From positions 1-34,575 of the forward strand of contig JAFGIB010000453.1 of the NCBI GenBank assembly GCA_016929805.1: a DNA stretch of 34,575 nucleotides. Direction: 5' to 3'. A program made the translations under genes and the position numbers. This stretch comes from Deltaproteobacteria bacterium. Its GTDB lineage: Bacteria; Myxococcota_A; Polyangia; Polyangiales; JAFGIB01. The notes under the pieces were generated by a model that saw only the letters and a list, made by a program, of their open reading frames with translations, searched no databases and was not told the origin of the DNA. This document shows positions 26,015 through 34,081 of the stretch, piece after piece; positions within the stretch are counted from its first letter, which is position 1, and each line of letters opens with the position of its first letter.

Positions 26015-26031
26015 TTGGTACGCGAGTTGCA
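26015..26031 (+). promoter_or_regulatory. Sigma-54 (-24/-12) promoter before the fasciclin gene
   Basis: TTGGTACGCGAGTTGCA matches the sigma-54 consensus TGGCACG-N4-TTGCA at all but one position. GG (26017-26018) and GC (26029-26030) are separated by exactly 10 bases. The expected transcription start is near 26042, about 40 bases before the ATG. Confidence 0.75.
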
Positions 26032-26081
26032 TACGTTGTCTCAACACGAAAGAATAACCCAAACCCAATTGGAGAATAAGC

Positions 26082-27995
26082 ATGAGATATAAAAACTTTA
26101 CCCTAGTATTATTACTTATATCATCGTTGGCATTTTACGGATGCGGAGACGACGATGATACCTCTGACGACTATGATTCCGGTTTAGCTGGCTCCGGCGG
26201 CACGGACGAGCCCGGTGGAAGCGGTGGAACGGATGTTCCCGGCGGCTCCGGCGGCACGGACGAGCCCGGTGGAAGCGGTGGAACGGATGTTCCCGGCGGC
26301 TCCGGCGGCTCCGGCGGCACGGACGAGCCCGGCGGAAGCGGTGGAACGGATGTGCCGAACGGACCGAAAGACATTGTAGAAACCGCCATCGCGGCGGGAG
26401 GTTTCGAGACGCTCGCGGCTGCTCTAACCGCTGCTGATCTCGTGAACACACTCAAAGGAGAAGGACCGTTTACGGTTTTCGCGCCCACGGACGAAGCCTT
26501 TGCAGCTCTAGGAACAGCCGTAGATGATCTGCTGCTACCGGCAAACAAAGATCAATTGATCAAAGTTCTCACCTATCACGTGGTCGCTTCCGATCCGGCG
26601 ATATATTCGAAAGACCTCGAAGATGGCGCTCTGGTTGGCACGGTGGCTGGTCCGGCGATAGCGGTCGACCTATCGGGTGCCTCCCCGATGATAAATGACG
26701 CTGAGGTCACCACTGCTGATGTGGAAGCGTCCAACGGTGTAATACACATTATTAACAAGGTTCTGCTTCCCCCAGAGGATATCGTCGCTATAGCCAGCGG
26801 CAACGATGATTTCGAGAACCTCACGGCGGCGGTTACCGCCGCGGGGTTGGTGGAAACGCTGCAGGGCGAGGGCCCGTTCACGGTCTTTGCTCCAAACGAC
26901 GCCGCGTTTGACGCGCTCGGCTCGACCTTGACCGATCTCTTATTGCCGGCAAATAAAGACACCCTCGCGGGTATTCTGACCTATCACGTGGTCAGCGGTC
27001 TTGTGGGTCCTCTCGATCTAGCCGATGGCGCTCTGGTTGAAACGGTCAACGGCGCTCCCGTTGCAATATCGATCAAAGACGGAAAGGCTATGGTAAACAA
27101 CGCGCAGATCATCGCCACCAACGTGGTCGCGGACAACGGTGTGATTCATGTTTTGGATACCGTCATCCTGCCCCCTGAAGACATCGTGGCCATAGCCAGC
27201 GGCAACGATGATTTCGAGAACCTAACGGCAGCGGTCACCGCGGCTGAGCTTGTAGAAACGCTGCAGGGCGAGGGCCCGTTCACGGTCTTTGCTCCAAACG
27301 ACGCCGCGTTTGACGCGCTCGGCTCGACCTTGACCGATCTTTTATTGCCGGCAAACAAGGATACCCTCGCGGGTATTCTGACCTATCACGTGGTCAGCGG
27401 TCTTGTGGGTCCTCTGGATTTGGTCAACGGCTCGCTGGTCGACACGGTAAACGGTTTACCGATATCGGTTTCAATCGACAACGGTACGGTAAAAATAAAT
27501 GACGCCACCGTAATCGCCACCAACGTGGTTGCGGAAAACGGTGTGATTCACGTTTTGGATGCCGTGATTCTGCCTCCGGAAGACGATATTGTGGCGACGG
27601 CGGTCAATACGGCGGGTGAGTTCACCAAGCTCGAAGCCGCGCTCGGTGCGGCGGGACTCGTCACGGCCTTGCAGGCCGAGGGGCCCTTTACGGTATTCGC
27701 TCCAACTGACGCGGCTTTCGAGGCGCTGGGCGACACGTTGACCGATTTGTTACTGCCCGAAAACAAGGATCAGCTCGCCGACATTCTTCTATACCATGTA
27801 GTCAACGGAGCTGTCGGTGCGGCTGATCTAACTGACGGTGCGTCGGTAGAGACCCTGTTGGAGGGCAAGAGCGTCACTTTTGATCTCTCAGGCGAGAAGC
27901 CGAAGGTGCAAGACGCCAACATCGTTAGTACCAATATCATAACCACAAATGGGATTATTCACGTGATCGATAAAGTGATTATTCCAGAGTCGTAG
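26082..27995 (+). CDS. Lipoprotein with four fasciclin (FAS1) domains
   Basis: A 637-residue surface or periplasmic adhesion-type protein. The signal peptide ends in a lipobox (SLAFYGC), followed by acidic residues and a Gly/Ser/Thr/Asp/Pro repeat spacer. Four FAS1 domains of about 134 residues follow. Each shows the H1 box (GPFTVFAPxDxAFxALG), the YH motif (LTYHVV or LYHVV) and the H2 box (NGVIHVLDxVILPP or GIIHVIDKVIIP). Domains 2 and 3 are nearly identical. FAS1 proteins mediate cell-cell or matrix adhesion; a few bind small ligands. The ribosome site is GGAG before the ATG. A sigma-54 promoter lies immediately upstream. Confidence 0.95.
   Translation: MRYKNFTLVLLLISSLAFYGCGDDDDTSDDYDSGLAGSGGTDEPGGSGGTDVPGGSGGTDEPGGSGGTDVPGGSGGSGGTDEPGGSGGTDVPNGPKDIVETAIAAGGFETLAAALTAADLVNTLKGEGPFTVFAPTDEAFAALGTAVDDLLLPANKDQLIKVLTYHVVASDPAIYSKDLEDGALVGTVAGPAIAVDLSGASPMINDAEVTTADVEASNGVIHIINKVLLPPEDIVAIASGNDDFENLTAAVTAAGLVETLQGEGPFTVFAPNDAAFDALGSTLTDLLLPANKDTLAGILTYHVVSGLVGPLDLADGALVETVNGAPVAISIKDGKAMVNNAQIIATNVVADNGVIHVLDTVILPPEDIVAIASGNDDFENLTAAVTAAELVETLQGEGPFTVFAPNDAAFDALGSTLTDLLLPANKDTLAGILTYHVVSGLVGPLDLVNGSLVDTVNGLPISVSIDNGTVKINDATVIATNVVAENGVIHVLDAVILPPEDDIVATAVNTAGEFTKLEAALGAAGLVTALQAEGPFTVFAPTDAAFEALGDTLTDLLLPENKDQLADILLYHVVNGAVGAADLTDGASVETLLEGKSVTFDLSGEKPKVQDANIVSTNIITTNGIIHVIDKVIIPES
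26190..26357 (+). repeat. Coding tandem repeat: Gly-Ser-Gly-Gly-Thr-Asp spacer
   Basis: A 54-bp unit encoding GSGGTDEPGGSGGTDVPG is repeated three times, with an extra Gly-Ser-Gly insertion in the third and VPNG at the end. It forms the flexible stalk between the lipid anchor and the first FAS1 domain. In-frame units allow length change by slippage. Confidence 0.85.
26781..27584 (+). repeat. Tandem duplication of FAS1 domains 2 and 3
   Basis: Two successive 402-bp (134-codon) units. One stretch of over 80 bp, covering the GEGPFTVFAPNDAAF coding part, and another of over 50 bp around LTYHVVSGLVGP are identical at the DNA level, including silent positions. This indicates recent duplication or gene conversion. 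Confidence 0.8.
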
Positions 27996-28024
27996 AATAG
28001 AAATCGCGAAATCAAATAAACAAT

Positions 28025-28054
28025 AACCGGATGAGTGGAAACGCTCATCCGGTT
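28025..28054 (+). terminator. Strong hairpin between the fasciclin gene and the 60-residue gene
   Basis: Perfect 11-base arms AACCGGATGAG and CTCATCCGGTT around an 8-base loop. Only three T residues follow, so it may be an attenuator or mRNA-stabilising hairpin rather than a full terminator. Confidence 0.5.
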
Positions 28055-28083
28055 TAGCAAACAAACCGAAAGGAGAAAGAAAG

Positions 28084-28266
28084 ATGTCAGACGTCGAAAT
28101 TTTCAAAGGAAGAACCGAGAGCTTTATCGTAGTTAAAGATGCCTCCGGCGAGGAATATATCTGCCCTCAGAGCGCTTTGAAGCGGAAATCGGAAGCTACC
28201 GCGGAAGAGTTGAAGAAATGCATTCCCGAATCGCAAACCGGCGGCGGGGCTGCAATCGGCGGATAG
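28084..28266 (+). CDS. Small hypothetical protein (60 residues)
   Basis: Preceded by a very good ribosome site (AAAGGAG, 7-8 bases before the ATG), which is the main reason to accept it. The product is soluble and charged, has two cysteines (YICPQSAL and KKCIPES) and ends in a Gly/Ala-rich tail (TGGGAAIGG). No family recognised. A strong hairpin separates it from the fasciclin gene, so it may be a differentially expressed part of that transcript. Confidence 0.65.
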   Translation: MSDVEIFKGRTESFIVVKDASGEEYICPQSALKRKSEATAEELKKCIPESQTGGGAAIGG

Positions 28267-28463
28267 AAAGGACGGACAGTAGATAGCCAACTGTAAACCG
28301 GCAACGGATGTAGATAATAAGGAAACGAATATAGCCAATGCAGCGAGGTAACCAGAACCCAAAGATTTGCAGAACGCGAGAAATCGAGCGGTTCTGGTTA
28401 CCCGCGGTATGGAGAAAAGGCTTTCGTACACCTATTATAACTGAAATGTTCTGAAATGGATGA

Positions 28464-28946
28464 ATGACTATGGACATTTATGACTATTCGGCCAATACGA
28501 TAGAGGGAAACGAAAAATCATTGCAGGAATATCGAGGAAAGGCTTTACTCATTGTAAATACCGCCAGCAAATGTGGTTTTACGTCCCAATACAAAGGGCT
28601 GGAGCAGCTTTATCGAGACTTTAAGGATCGTGGTTTTGTAATCCTGGGATTTCCCTGTAATCAGTTCCTCAATCAAGAACCGGGAACCGAAGAAGAAATC
28701 GCTACCTTCTGCCAAACAAATTACGAGGTGAGTTTTCCCCTTTTTGCAAAAATCGACGTAAACGGGGACGCCGCTCATCCGCTATATCAGTATCTAAAAG
28801 AGCAGGCGCCGGGTCTTATGGGAAGCCGTGCTATCAAATGGAATTTTACCAAATTCCTAGTAGATAGAGAAGGCCGTGTCATCAAGCGCTATGCACCTCA
28901 AGACACGCCGGAAAGTATAAGGCGAGAAATTGAGGCGATTATCTAA
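28464..28946 (+). CDS. Glutathione peroxidase-family thiol peroxidase
   Basis: A 160-residue thioredoxin-fold peroxidase of usual bacterial length. The catalytic set is visible: NTASKCGFT with peroxidatic Cys37 (Cys rather than selenocysteine), GFPCNQF with Gln67, and IKWNFTKFLV with Trp126 and Asn127. Cys65 and the cysteine in TFCQTNYEV are further thiols; the latter lies near where a resolving Cys occurs in thioredoxin-dependent members. It reduces hydrogen peroxide or lipid hydroperoxides, probably with thioredoxin. An in-frame ATG at 28470 is an alternative start; no strong ribosome site distinguishes them. The preceding gap (28267-28463) shows nothing notable. Confidence 0.93.
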   Translation: MTMDIYDYSANTIEGNEKSLQEYRGKALLIVNTASKCGFTSQYKGLEQLYRDFKDRGFVILGFPCNQFLNQEPGTEEEIATFCQTNYEVSFPLFAKIDVNGDAAHPLYQYLKEQAPGLMGSRAIKWNFTKFLVDREGRVIKRYAPQDTPESIRREIEAII

Positions 28947-29058
28947 AAAATTCTTTTATCGTATTATGACGGCTCGTAAAACCATTCGAAACGAAAATTT
29001 TATGAGATAAAGAGTATCTGTGAATTTTAGACCCACTTCAAAATAGATGTCGATAAGT

Positions 29059-29712
29059 CTACTCGGCTTTTGTTAACCGTCTCTCGGGTACAATAGCCTG
29101 TATTATCTCTCCGGTAATGACTCTTTCCGATACGAAAAGCCCGCAGTAGCAAGCGCCGAACTCGGCGACGTCCTGTTCCCAGTAATCACAAGGACAAATG
29201 ATATCCTTGTCTTTCATCTTATCTCCCGTGGATAGCCTGCAAGGACAAGCCCAGTATCCGTAGCGATTCTGATTCTCCAAAAGCCCACTGACGAGTTTCG
29301 CCGCTATCGATTTGTCCGGGTTAAGCGAAGCACGCTTCTTTTCGCTGAACCGCTGCAGTCTTTCCATTGTATTTTTTATTTCATCGCGCAACGGTTCTTG
29401 CATACTTTTTGACTCTTCTTGAACCAAAACGGACAAACCGAGGGTTTCGACGATCTCCTTTTCTTGATAACCGACGATCAGAACGCGGTTATCGAATAGC
29501 AGGCACGGGAATCCCCACTTTGGATAGATCGAATCAAGGTAGTCGATGATTTGCTTCCGCTCCTCGGGGTGGACCCGATCCACATCGATATAAAAATACC
29601 GAATACCATTAACTGACAGTAGTGCCTTCATCTTGTCGCACCACGCGCAGGTAGACATCGTGAAGATGCGTACTTCACCGATATCTCTGCCTTCCATTAT
29701 CGTAAACGCCAT
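29059..29712 (-). CDS. Glutaredoxin/ferredoxin-thioredoxin reductase catalytic-domain fusion
   Basis: A 217-residue two-domain redox protein. Residues 14-95 are a glutaredoxin-like thioredoxin fold with STCAWCDKM (C22, C25) and the cis-proline segment GFPCLLFDNRVLIVGY. Residues 130-205 match the ferredoxin-thioredoxin reductase beta chain: WACPCRL (C156, C158), IICPCDYW (C173, C175) and GACYCGLF (C188, C190), which bind a [4Fe-4S] cluster beside an active disulfide. The canonical third motif is CHC; here it is CYC, so the histidine that tunes the active site is a tyrosine. The fusion suggests electrons pass from ferredoxin through the cluster to the attached glutaredoxin. It would be cytosolic. 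Confidence 0.88.
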   Translation of the reverse strand: MAFTIMEGRDIGEVRIFTMSTCAWCDKMKALLSVNGIRYFYIDVDRVHPEERKQIIDYLDSIYPKWGFPCLLFDNRVLIVGYQEKEIVETLGLSVLVQEESKSMQEPLRDEIKNTMERLQRFSEKKRASLNPDKSIAAKLVSGLLENQNRYGYWACPCRLSTGDKMKDKDIICPCDYWEQDVAEFGACYCGLFVSERVITGEIIQAIVPERRLTKAE

Positions 29713-29952
29713 ATTTCATCTTACTCATAATACATAAATAATGGTCGTCAACACCTCGCGCCGCGGTATTCCAGCTTTCTTTTTCGTGTAAAGCGAATGA
29801 AACCCGCATATGAATTAGCGGAAGAACCAGAATACGGTAGAAAAGTGACCTCAGGGGTCGAGGCTGTCAGAGGTAGAGACGATGGTTTTATTGCGATTAG
29901 GGGCTAAAGACGAAAAATACGTGCGGACGAAAAGCGCGTTCAAAAAAATTAA

Positions 29953-30073
29953 ACCCTAACGCTGGAACAAACGTCGAGCGGAAACTAGAAAAAGCGAGCA
30001 CGCGTTAATTTCGCGTTGTTTTTACCGAGCGAATCGCTCCAAGCCGACGGATTATTTGCAACGTTAACGTTTA
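29953..30073 (+). repeat. Dispersed intergenic repeat, copy 4
   Basis: Starts ACCCTAACGCTGGAACAAAC, then GTCGAGCGGAAACTAGAAAA, and ends CCGACGGATTATTTGCAACG, TTAACGTTT. It covers the full element. Its right end meets the 3' end of the lycopene cyclase gene at 30071. The rest of 29713-30070 shows nothing else I recognise. Confidence 0.75.
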
Positions 30074-30778
30074 AATCAGGGGTGGAGTGGCTCCTTTAAA
30101 AATCCGTAGATTTGTTCTGAAGAATTCGAAAAAAGACGTACAAGCAACTATATGAGCGATTCCATAGACGTAGTCTTCCACGGGAATCGTAATAATACGA
30201 ACATCCGATTGGTACTGCGAGTCGTAAAGAACGACTGGACGGGCGGTGAGATAGCCGTTGAAGACAGTGATAAAAATAATCACGAGTACTAAAAAGGCGA
30301 AGAATCGCGGTTGTTGGAGCAAGCGCGTACGCAGTACGAGATCAACGGCGGAAGAAATGGCGAGCGAAAAAAGAGCCAATGCCGTGTATTCTTTACCGGT
30401 AAACCAAATCGGTATGCCACTTAAACCTGCGATTACTAACAGTAGATAGATTAAAGAAAGGCCTTTGTGACACTTTGGTAACGTTCTGCGTGCGACCATG
30501 TCCCAAGTGAACAAACAGGCAAAAGGTACTGTGAGAAAGAACAGTATCTCTTCGTAGGGGAGACCTAAAATAGAGATTTCGGCTACGTATTCCGCATTGA
30601 ACCACCAATGCCGTTTCGTGACCAAGCTGTCCCAGATAACGAGTACGGGGGCAACGGAAAAGATCGAGAGAAACGCCGGCGCGAATTGCCGCTTGAAGCT
30701 GAAGCGCTTCATTAATCCAAATGCGAAAGGCGGTACGAAAACCAAGAGGTTGAATATAAGGTATTCGCTAATGCGCAT
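30071..30778 (-). CDS. crtYcd: Fused CrtYc-CrtYd type lycopene cyclase
   Basis: A 235-residue membrane protein with about seven hydrophobic helices arranged as two homologous halves. Each half carries the cyclase signature: LGLPYEEILFFLTVPFACLF at about residues 72-90 and ITIPVEDYVYGIAHI at about 196-210. These correspond to the separate CrtYc and CrtYd chains of actinobacteria and myxobacteria. The enzyme closes the psi ends of lycopene to beta rings. No ribosome site is obvious before the ATG. It is near, but opposite in strand to, the crtE remnant and Rieske gene, with one repeat copy on each side. Confidence 0.9.
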   Translation of the reverse strand: MRISEYLIFNLLVFVPPFAFGLMKRFSFKRQFAPAFLSIFSVAPVLVIWDSLVTKRHWWFNAEYVAEISILGLPYEEILFFLTVPFACLFTWDMVARRTLPKCHKGLSLIYLLLVIAGLSGIPIWFTGKEYTALALFSLAISSAVDLVLRTRLLQQPRFFAFLVLVIIFITVFNGYLTARPVVLYDSQYQSDVRIITIPVEDYVYGIAHIVACTSFFEFFRTNLRIFKGATPPLI

Positions 30779-30862
30779 GCGAAAACGCGTTGGTAAGCAC
30801 TGTGGGAAGAGGTGACTTATTTATCTCTGACAGCAAAAAAGCCTGCTGTCATGACTTTTTTT

Positions 30863-30976
30863 ACCTTAACGTTGCAAAACAAGTCGAGCGGAAACGCGAA
30901 AAAAGCGATGAAAGTTCGCGTTGTTTTTCGCGAGAGAAGCGCTTTACGCCGACGGATTTTTTGAAACGTTAACGTA
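30863..30976 (+). repeat. Dispersed intergenic repeat, copy 5 (best preserved)
   Basis: About 114 bp with imperfect terminal inverted repeats: left ACCTTAACGTTGCAAA (30863-30878) and right, read inward, ACGTTAACGTTTCAAA (30960-30975), 14 of 16 identical. Inner blocks are GTCGAGCGGAAACGCGAAAA, TTTTTCGCGAGAGAAGCGC and CGCCGACGGATTTTTT. No coding capacity beyond chance frames. Confidence 0.8.
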
Positions 30977-31197
30977 AATAGAGGTACTCAAGATTATAAC
31001 CCGTAGACATGATTGGAAAGGCTTGAATAACGCACTATCGAGCTGATAAATTCTTGTAAAAACCGTACTGAATACGGAGCGATGAAGATTGGTTCAGTTC
31101 TTGCTTTGACTTCGGAAAAAAGAGAGTATTGAACGCTAAACCGGCTATGACGATGCGGATATACGAGCAAAGCAGCCAAAACAAAAGGAGATCGAAC

Positions 31198-31557
31198 GTG
31201 CACGTCGTATCAATGGCGCGGCAACAACGACGAATGCTCACTCGATCGATGAAACCGTCGGACAACGGGCTTCTAGCAAACGAGACGGGTCTGAGCGAAA
31301 ACGAGCAATTTATGTATAAAACGGTCAATAGGATGGTATCGAACGGCGCGAAGCAGCTGATTTTTCAGCATCTAAGCACTGGTGGAAAACGGATTCGAGC
31401 CCGTCTCGCCCTCGCCACTATCGAAGCGATAGAACTGTCGAATCGAGCCTTGAAACCAATTCGACATTTGATCGATTCTCAAGGAGACGATCACGAACAG
31501 CATCGAACGGTATTAGGTATGGCGAATCAAATCGTATTGGCGGAAACCCCATGTTAA
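31198..31557 (+). pseudogene. Decayed polyprenyl/GGPP synthase (crtE-like)
   Basis: A GTG start with AAGGAG 8 bases upstream opens a frame of about 119 residues. It contains the N-terminal hallmark of trans-prenyltransferases, LSTGGKRIRARLALATIEAI. After it the usual helix with DDxxD is lost. The remainder, HLIDSQGDDHEQHRTVLGMA, looks like a scrambled or partly deleted version of the region around the first Asp-rich motif. Normal enzymes have about 300 residues and two Asp-rich motifs. Without these it cannot make prenyl diphosphates, so a functional CrtE must be elsewhere if the pathway operates. The intact ribosome site and the overlap with the Rieske start suggest it still serves as a translated leader. 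Confidence 0.6.
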
Positions 31558-32585
31558 CTTCTGGATTAGATCGAGACGGGCGCGGCATACTGTTATTCGG
31601 CAAGGACTTGCCTAGAGCAGAGACGTTTGACGAAAGCGACCAACGCGGTACATATAAGCAAGCAAATCCAGCGGCTATTCAAAAAGCACTCGATCAGGCG
31701 CTGAAACTGCCCGCGTTCGGTTGGTACGTGCTCGATGCATCGAGAAGGATCGGAGACAAGCCGAAAGGTTATATCGTCGACAGCCGGGAACTTGTCGCGT
31801 GGCGCTGTGACGGGGCATTGGCAGTGGCGCGAAACGCATGTCCCCATATGGGAGCGCCACTGTCTGCCGGGCGTGTTTGCGACGGTGAAGTTGTCTGTCC
31901 TTGGCACGGTCTGCGACTGGGTAAAACGAGCGGACGCGAGAAGTCAATGCTTCGCAGCTATGACGACGGAATTCTATCCTGGGTCTGTCTGCAAGAAGGC
32001 GACGAAAAGACAGAACACGATCCGGTGCTGACCCCCCGGCCCGATTTGCCGATCGACGGCGTGATCCGGATGATCGCTCGCTGTGAACCCTCCGACGTCA
32101 TCGCCAACCGTTTGGATCCTTGGCACGGTAGCTGGTTTCACTATCACACTTTCGCCCGGCTCAAGGTTCTCGGGGAAACCGGAGACGCCATTCGGGTTCG
32201 GGTGGCGTTTCGCGTCTTCAAACGGTTATGCGTGGAAGTCGATTGCTCGTTTCATTGTCCTGACCCGCGCACTATCGTCATGACCATCGTGGACGGTGAG
32301 GGCGTCGGATCAGTTGTGGAAACCCATGCCACGCCCATAGTGCCCGGTTTTACCGCCATCATTGAAGCGACCCTGGCCGACTCCGAACGTATTGGCTTTA
32401 AAGTAGCTAAACGACTAACGCCGCTTATCCGGCCATTCATCGAACGCAATGCGCGGCGCCTTTGGGTCGAGGACGCGGCCTACGCGGAAAGAAAGTACGC
32501 TCTGCGACAAGAGGGTCAGAAAGCGTTCGTCGAGGATGGCGACTGGTACGCCATCGTCGGAACGCCGCGTCGGGGTAACCGATAG
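31551..32585 (+). CDS. Rieske [2Fe-2S] protein linked to CrtU (DUF5914-like)
   Basis: A 344-residue protein whose ATG overlaps the end of the crtE remnant. A Rieske domain (about 55-150) has both ligand pairs: ACPHMGAPL (C97, H99) and VVCPWHGLRL (C116, H119). The C-terminal 190 residues contain VIANRLDPWHGSWFHYHTFA, CPDPRTIVMTIVDGEG and SVVETHATPIVPG. These blocks recall the DUF5914-type proteins encoded beside crtU in actinobacterial carotenoid clusters (from memory). The two histidines in the WHGSWFHYH segment could belong to a mononuclear iron site, so an oxygenase acting on aromatic carotenoid ends is plausible but unproven. The N-terminal 45 residues are of uncertain authenticity. The gene ends convergently inside crtU. 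Confidence 0.8.
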   Translation: MLTSGLDRDGRGILLFGKDLPRAETFDESDQRGTYKQANPAAIQKALDQALKLPAFGWYVLDASRRIGDKPKGYIVDSRELVAWRCDGALAVARNACPHMGAPLSAGRVCDGEVVCPWHGLRLGKTSGREKSMLRSYDDGILSWVCLQEGDEKTEHDPVLTPRPDLPIDGVIRMIARCEPSDVIANRLDPWHGSWFHYHTFARLKVLGETGDAIRVRVAFRVFKRLCVEVDCSFHCPDPRTIVMTIVDGEGVGSVVETHATPIVPGFTAIIEATLADSERIGFKVAKRLTPLIRPFIERNARRLWVEDAAYAERKYALRQEGQKAFVEDGDWYAIVGTPRRGNR

Positions 32586-34081
32586 CGGTCAGCTAGTAAC
32601 CCCTTGGGTGGTACTGAAAAAAGCGGTTCGGGCTTCAGGTTCCAGCGCTGCATAAGGTGATTAGCCGCCATCACTCCGGTTGCAGCAGCACGTTCCATCA
32701 GGGCGGACGGAAAGGGCGTGCGAACATAGTCGCCTGCCAAAGCCAACCCATCCATGGGAGTTTGGACCGTGGGTCGAGCCACGGCAGAGCCCGGGGGAAA
32801 GGCAGGACAATCTCGTCGCAACAAGAAACGATCTTCGAGCACCCGAACGGCTCGAAGTTCCGGATAGACTTCAAATAATTGGTCTAAAAGCCGCTGGCGA
32901 CTCTCGGCTTCGCCGATGTTTTCCGGTAGCGCATAGCCGTGTAGCTCCACCACCGAGCCACCGGTCCGCATGGCCCATCGCCGGCTCTCACCCTCAAACA
33001 TCTCGTAAATCGAGATGTTATCCAAGATATCGAGGCCGGTGGTTCCGATAAAGGGGTGTCGGTCGGGCTTGGGCGGACGGTCGAGAAACAAACGTCGAAC
33101 CGCGAATGGCAACGTTACTTGCAGGTTTTCCACGGCGTGGCGGAAACTCGGGTCGGATAAATGGCTTGAATTGCCGACGATCTTTTTAAGCGAGGGGACC
33201 TCCACGGCCAGCACCACGACGTCGGATTGATGCGCGGTAGCGTCATTCTCGAGATGAACCTCCCACTTTTGGGAATCCGCGCGGCGGATCTCAGCGACGC
33301 TATTTCCCAGCTCAAAGACAACGCCGAGCCGTTCGAGATAGCGTCGGAAGGGATGCCACAAAGCATAAGAAAACGGCTCGTTTAATACGTCGAAAATCAA
33401 CCCCTCCGGGTTGCCGGTGAAATAGAAGTGAAACATCATCAAAAGGTCCCCGGCTGACATATTGTCCTCCGGGTTGAAAAACGAGTGGGAGAATACGTCG
33501 AAGAGCATCTGGCGCGCATCGAAGGGAAAATTCAGCGAGTCCAAGTAGTCCCGCGCGGTGATTTGATCCAGTTCGCGATATGTCCGATCGTCGTCGTATC
33601 GAAACATCTCAATCGCGGCCTTGATGTTGACATGGGTGAGATCCTTGAGGTTCAATCGCGGGGTTCGTTGTACGAGCTGAATCAGATTCAGCGGTATCTG
33701 TTTGGAAAGGCCGGCGAACGATTCCATCGCCCCCGCGGGACCGACGATCGGATAATCCAAAAGCGGTGTTAGATTACGCAGCAAAGGGTCGACGCGACGC
33801 AATAACGACCGTAGATTGTAGTATTGTCGAAAGAAGGCGTGAAACCCTCGCTCCATTTCGAACGGTTCGCCCTCTGAGAATCGCTCGGTCCACGCTCCCA
33901 CGCGACCACCGAGGTATGGCTCCCGTTCGAAGAGCCTAACGGAGACACCGCGTTCGGCGAGTATGGTCGCCGCGGCAATACCGGCCAGCCCACCACCGAC
34001 CACAATTGCGCTCGCCTCTCCCGAAACCCTTTTGAGCACTCCCGAGCTTCTCTCCGGGACCTGAACTTTTCCAATAAACAT
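32516..34081 (-). CDS. crtU: CrtU-type carotenoid desaturase/methyltransferase (FAD-dependent)
   Basis: A 521-residue amine-oxidase-fold flavoprotein. The N-terminal FAD motif is IVVGGGLAGIAAATILAERG (residues about 26-45), then LFEREPYLGGRVG. The CrtU hallmarks are FEMERGFHAFFRQYYNLRSL, DVFSHSFFNPEDNMSAGDLL and MFHFYFTGNPEGLIFDV. The C-terminal ALAGDYVRTPFPSALMERAAATG is the FAD-closing motif. CrtU/CruE enzymes convert beta-rings into aromatic phi or chi rings by desaturation with methyl migration, giving isorenieratene-type pigments. With the lycopene cyclase 2 kb away this forms a consistent late pathway. GAGGG lies before the start. The last 70 bp overlap antisense to the Rieske gene. Confidence 0.87.
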   Translation of the reverse strand: MFIGKVQVPERSSGVLKRVSGEASAIVVGGGLAGIAAATILAERGVSVRLFEREPYLGGRVGAWTERFSEGEPFEMERGFHAFFRQYYNLRSLLRRVDPLLRNLTPLLDYPIVGPAGAMESFAGLSKQIPLNLIQLVQRTPRLNLKDLTHVNIKAAIEMFRYDDDRTYRELDQITARDYLDSLNFPFDARQMLFDVFSHSFFNPEDNMSAGDLLMMFHFYFTGNPEGLIFDVLNEPFSYALWHPFRRYLERLGVVFELGNSVAEIRRADSQKWEVHLENDATAHQSDVVVLAVEVPSLKKIVGNSSHLSDPSFRHAVENLQVTLPFAVRRLFLDRPPKPDRHPFIGTTGLDILDNISIYEMFEGESRRWAMRTGGSVVELHGYALPENIGEAESRQRLLDQLFEVYPELRAVRVLEDRFLLRRDCPAFPPGSAVARPTVQTPMDGLALAGDYVRTPFPSALMERAAATGVMAANHLMQRWNLKPEPLFSVPPKGLLADRYRLPRRGVPTMAYQSPSSTNAF

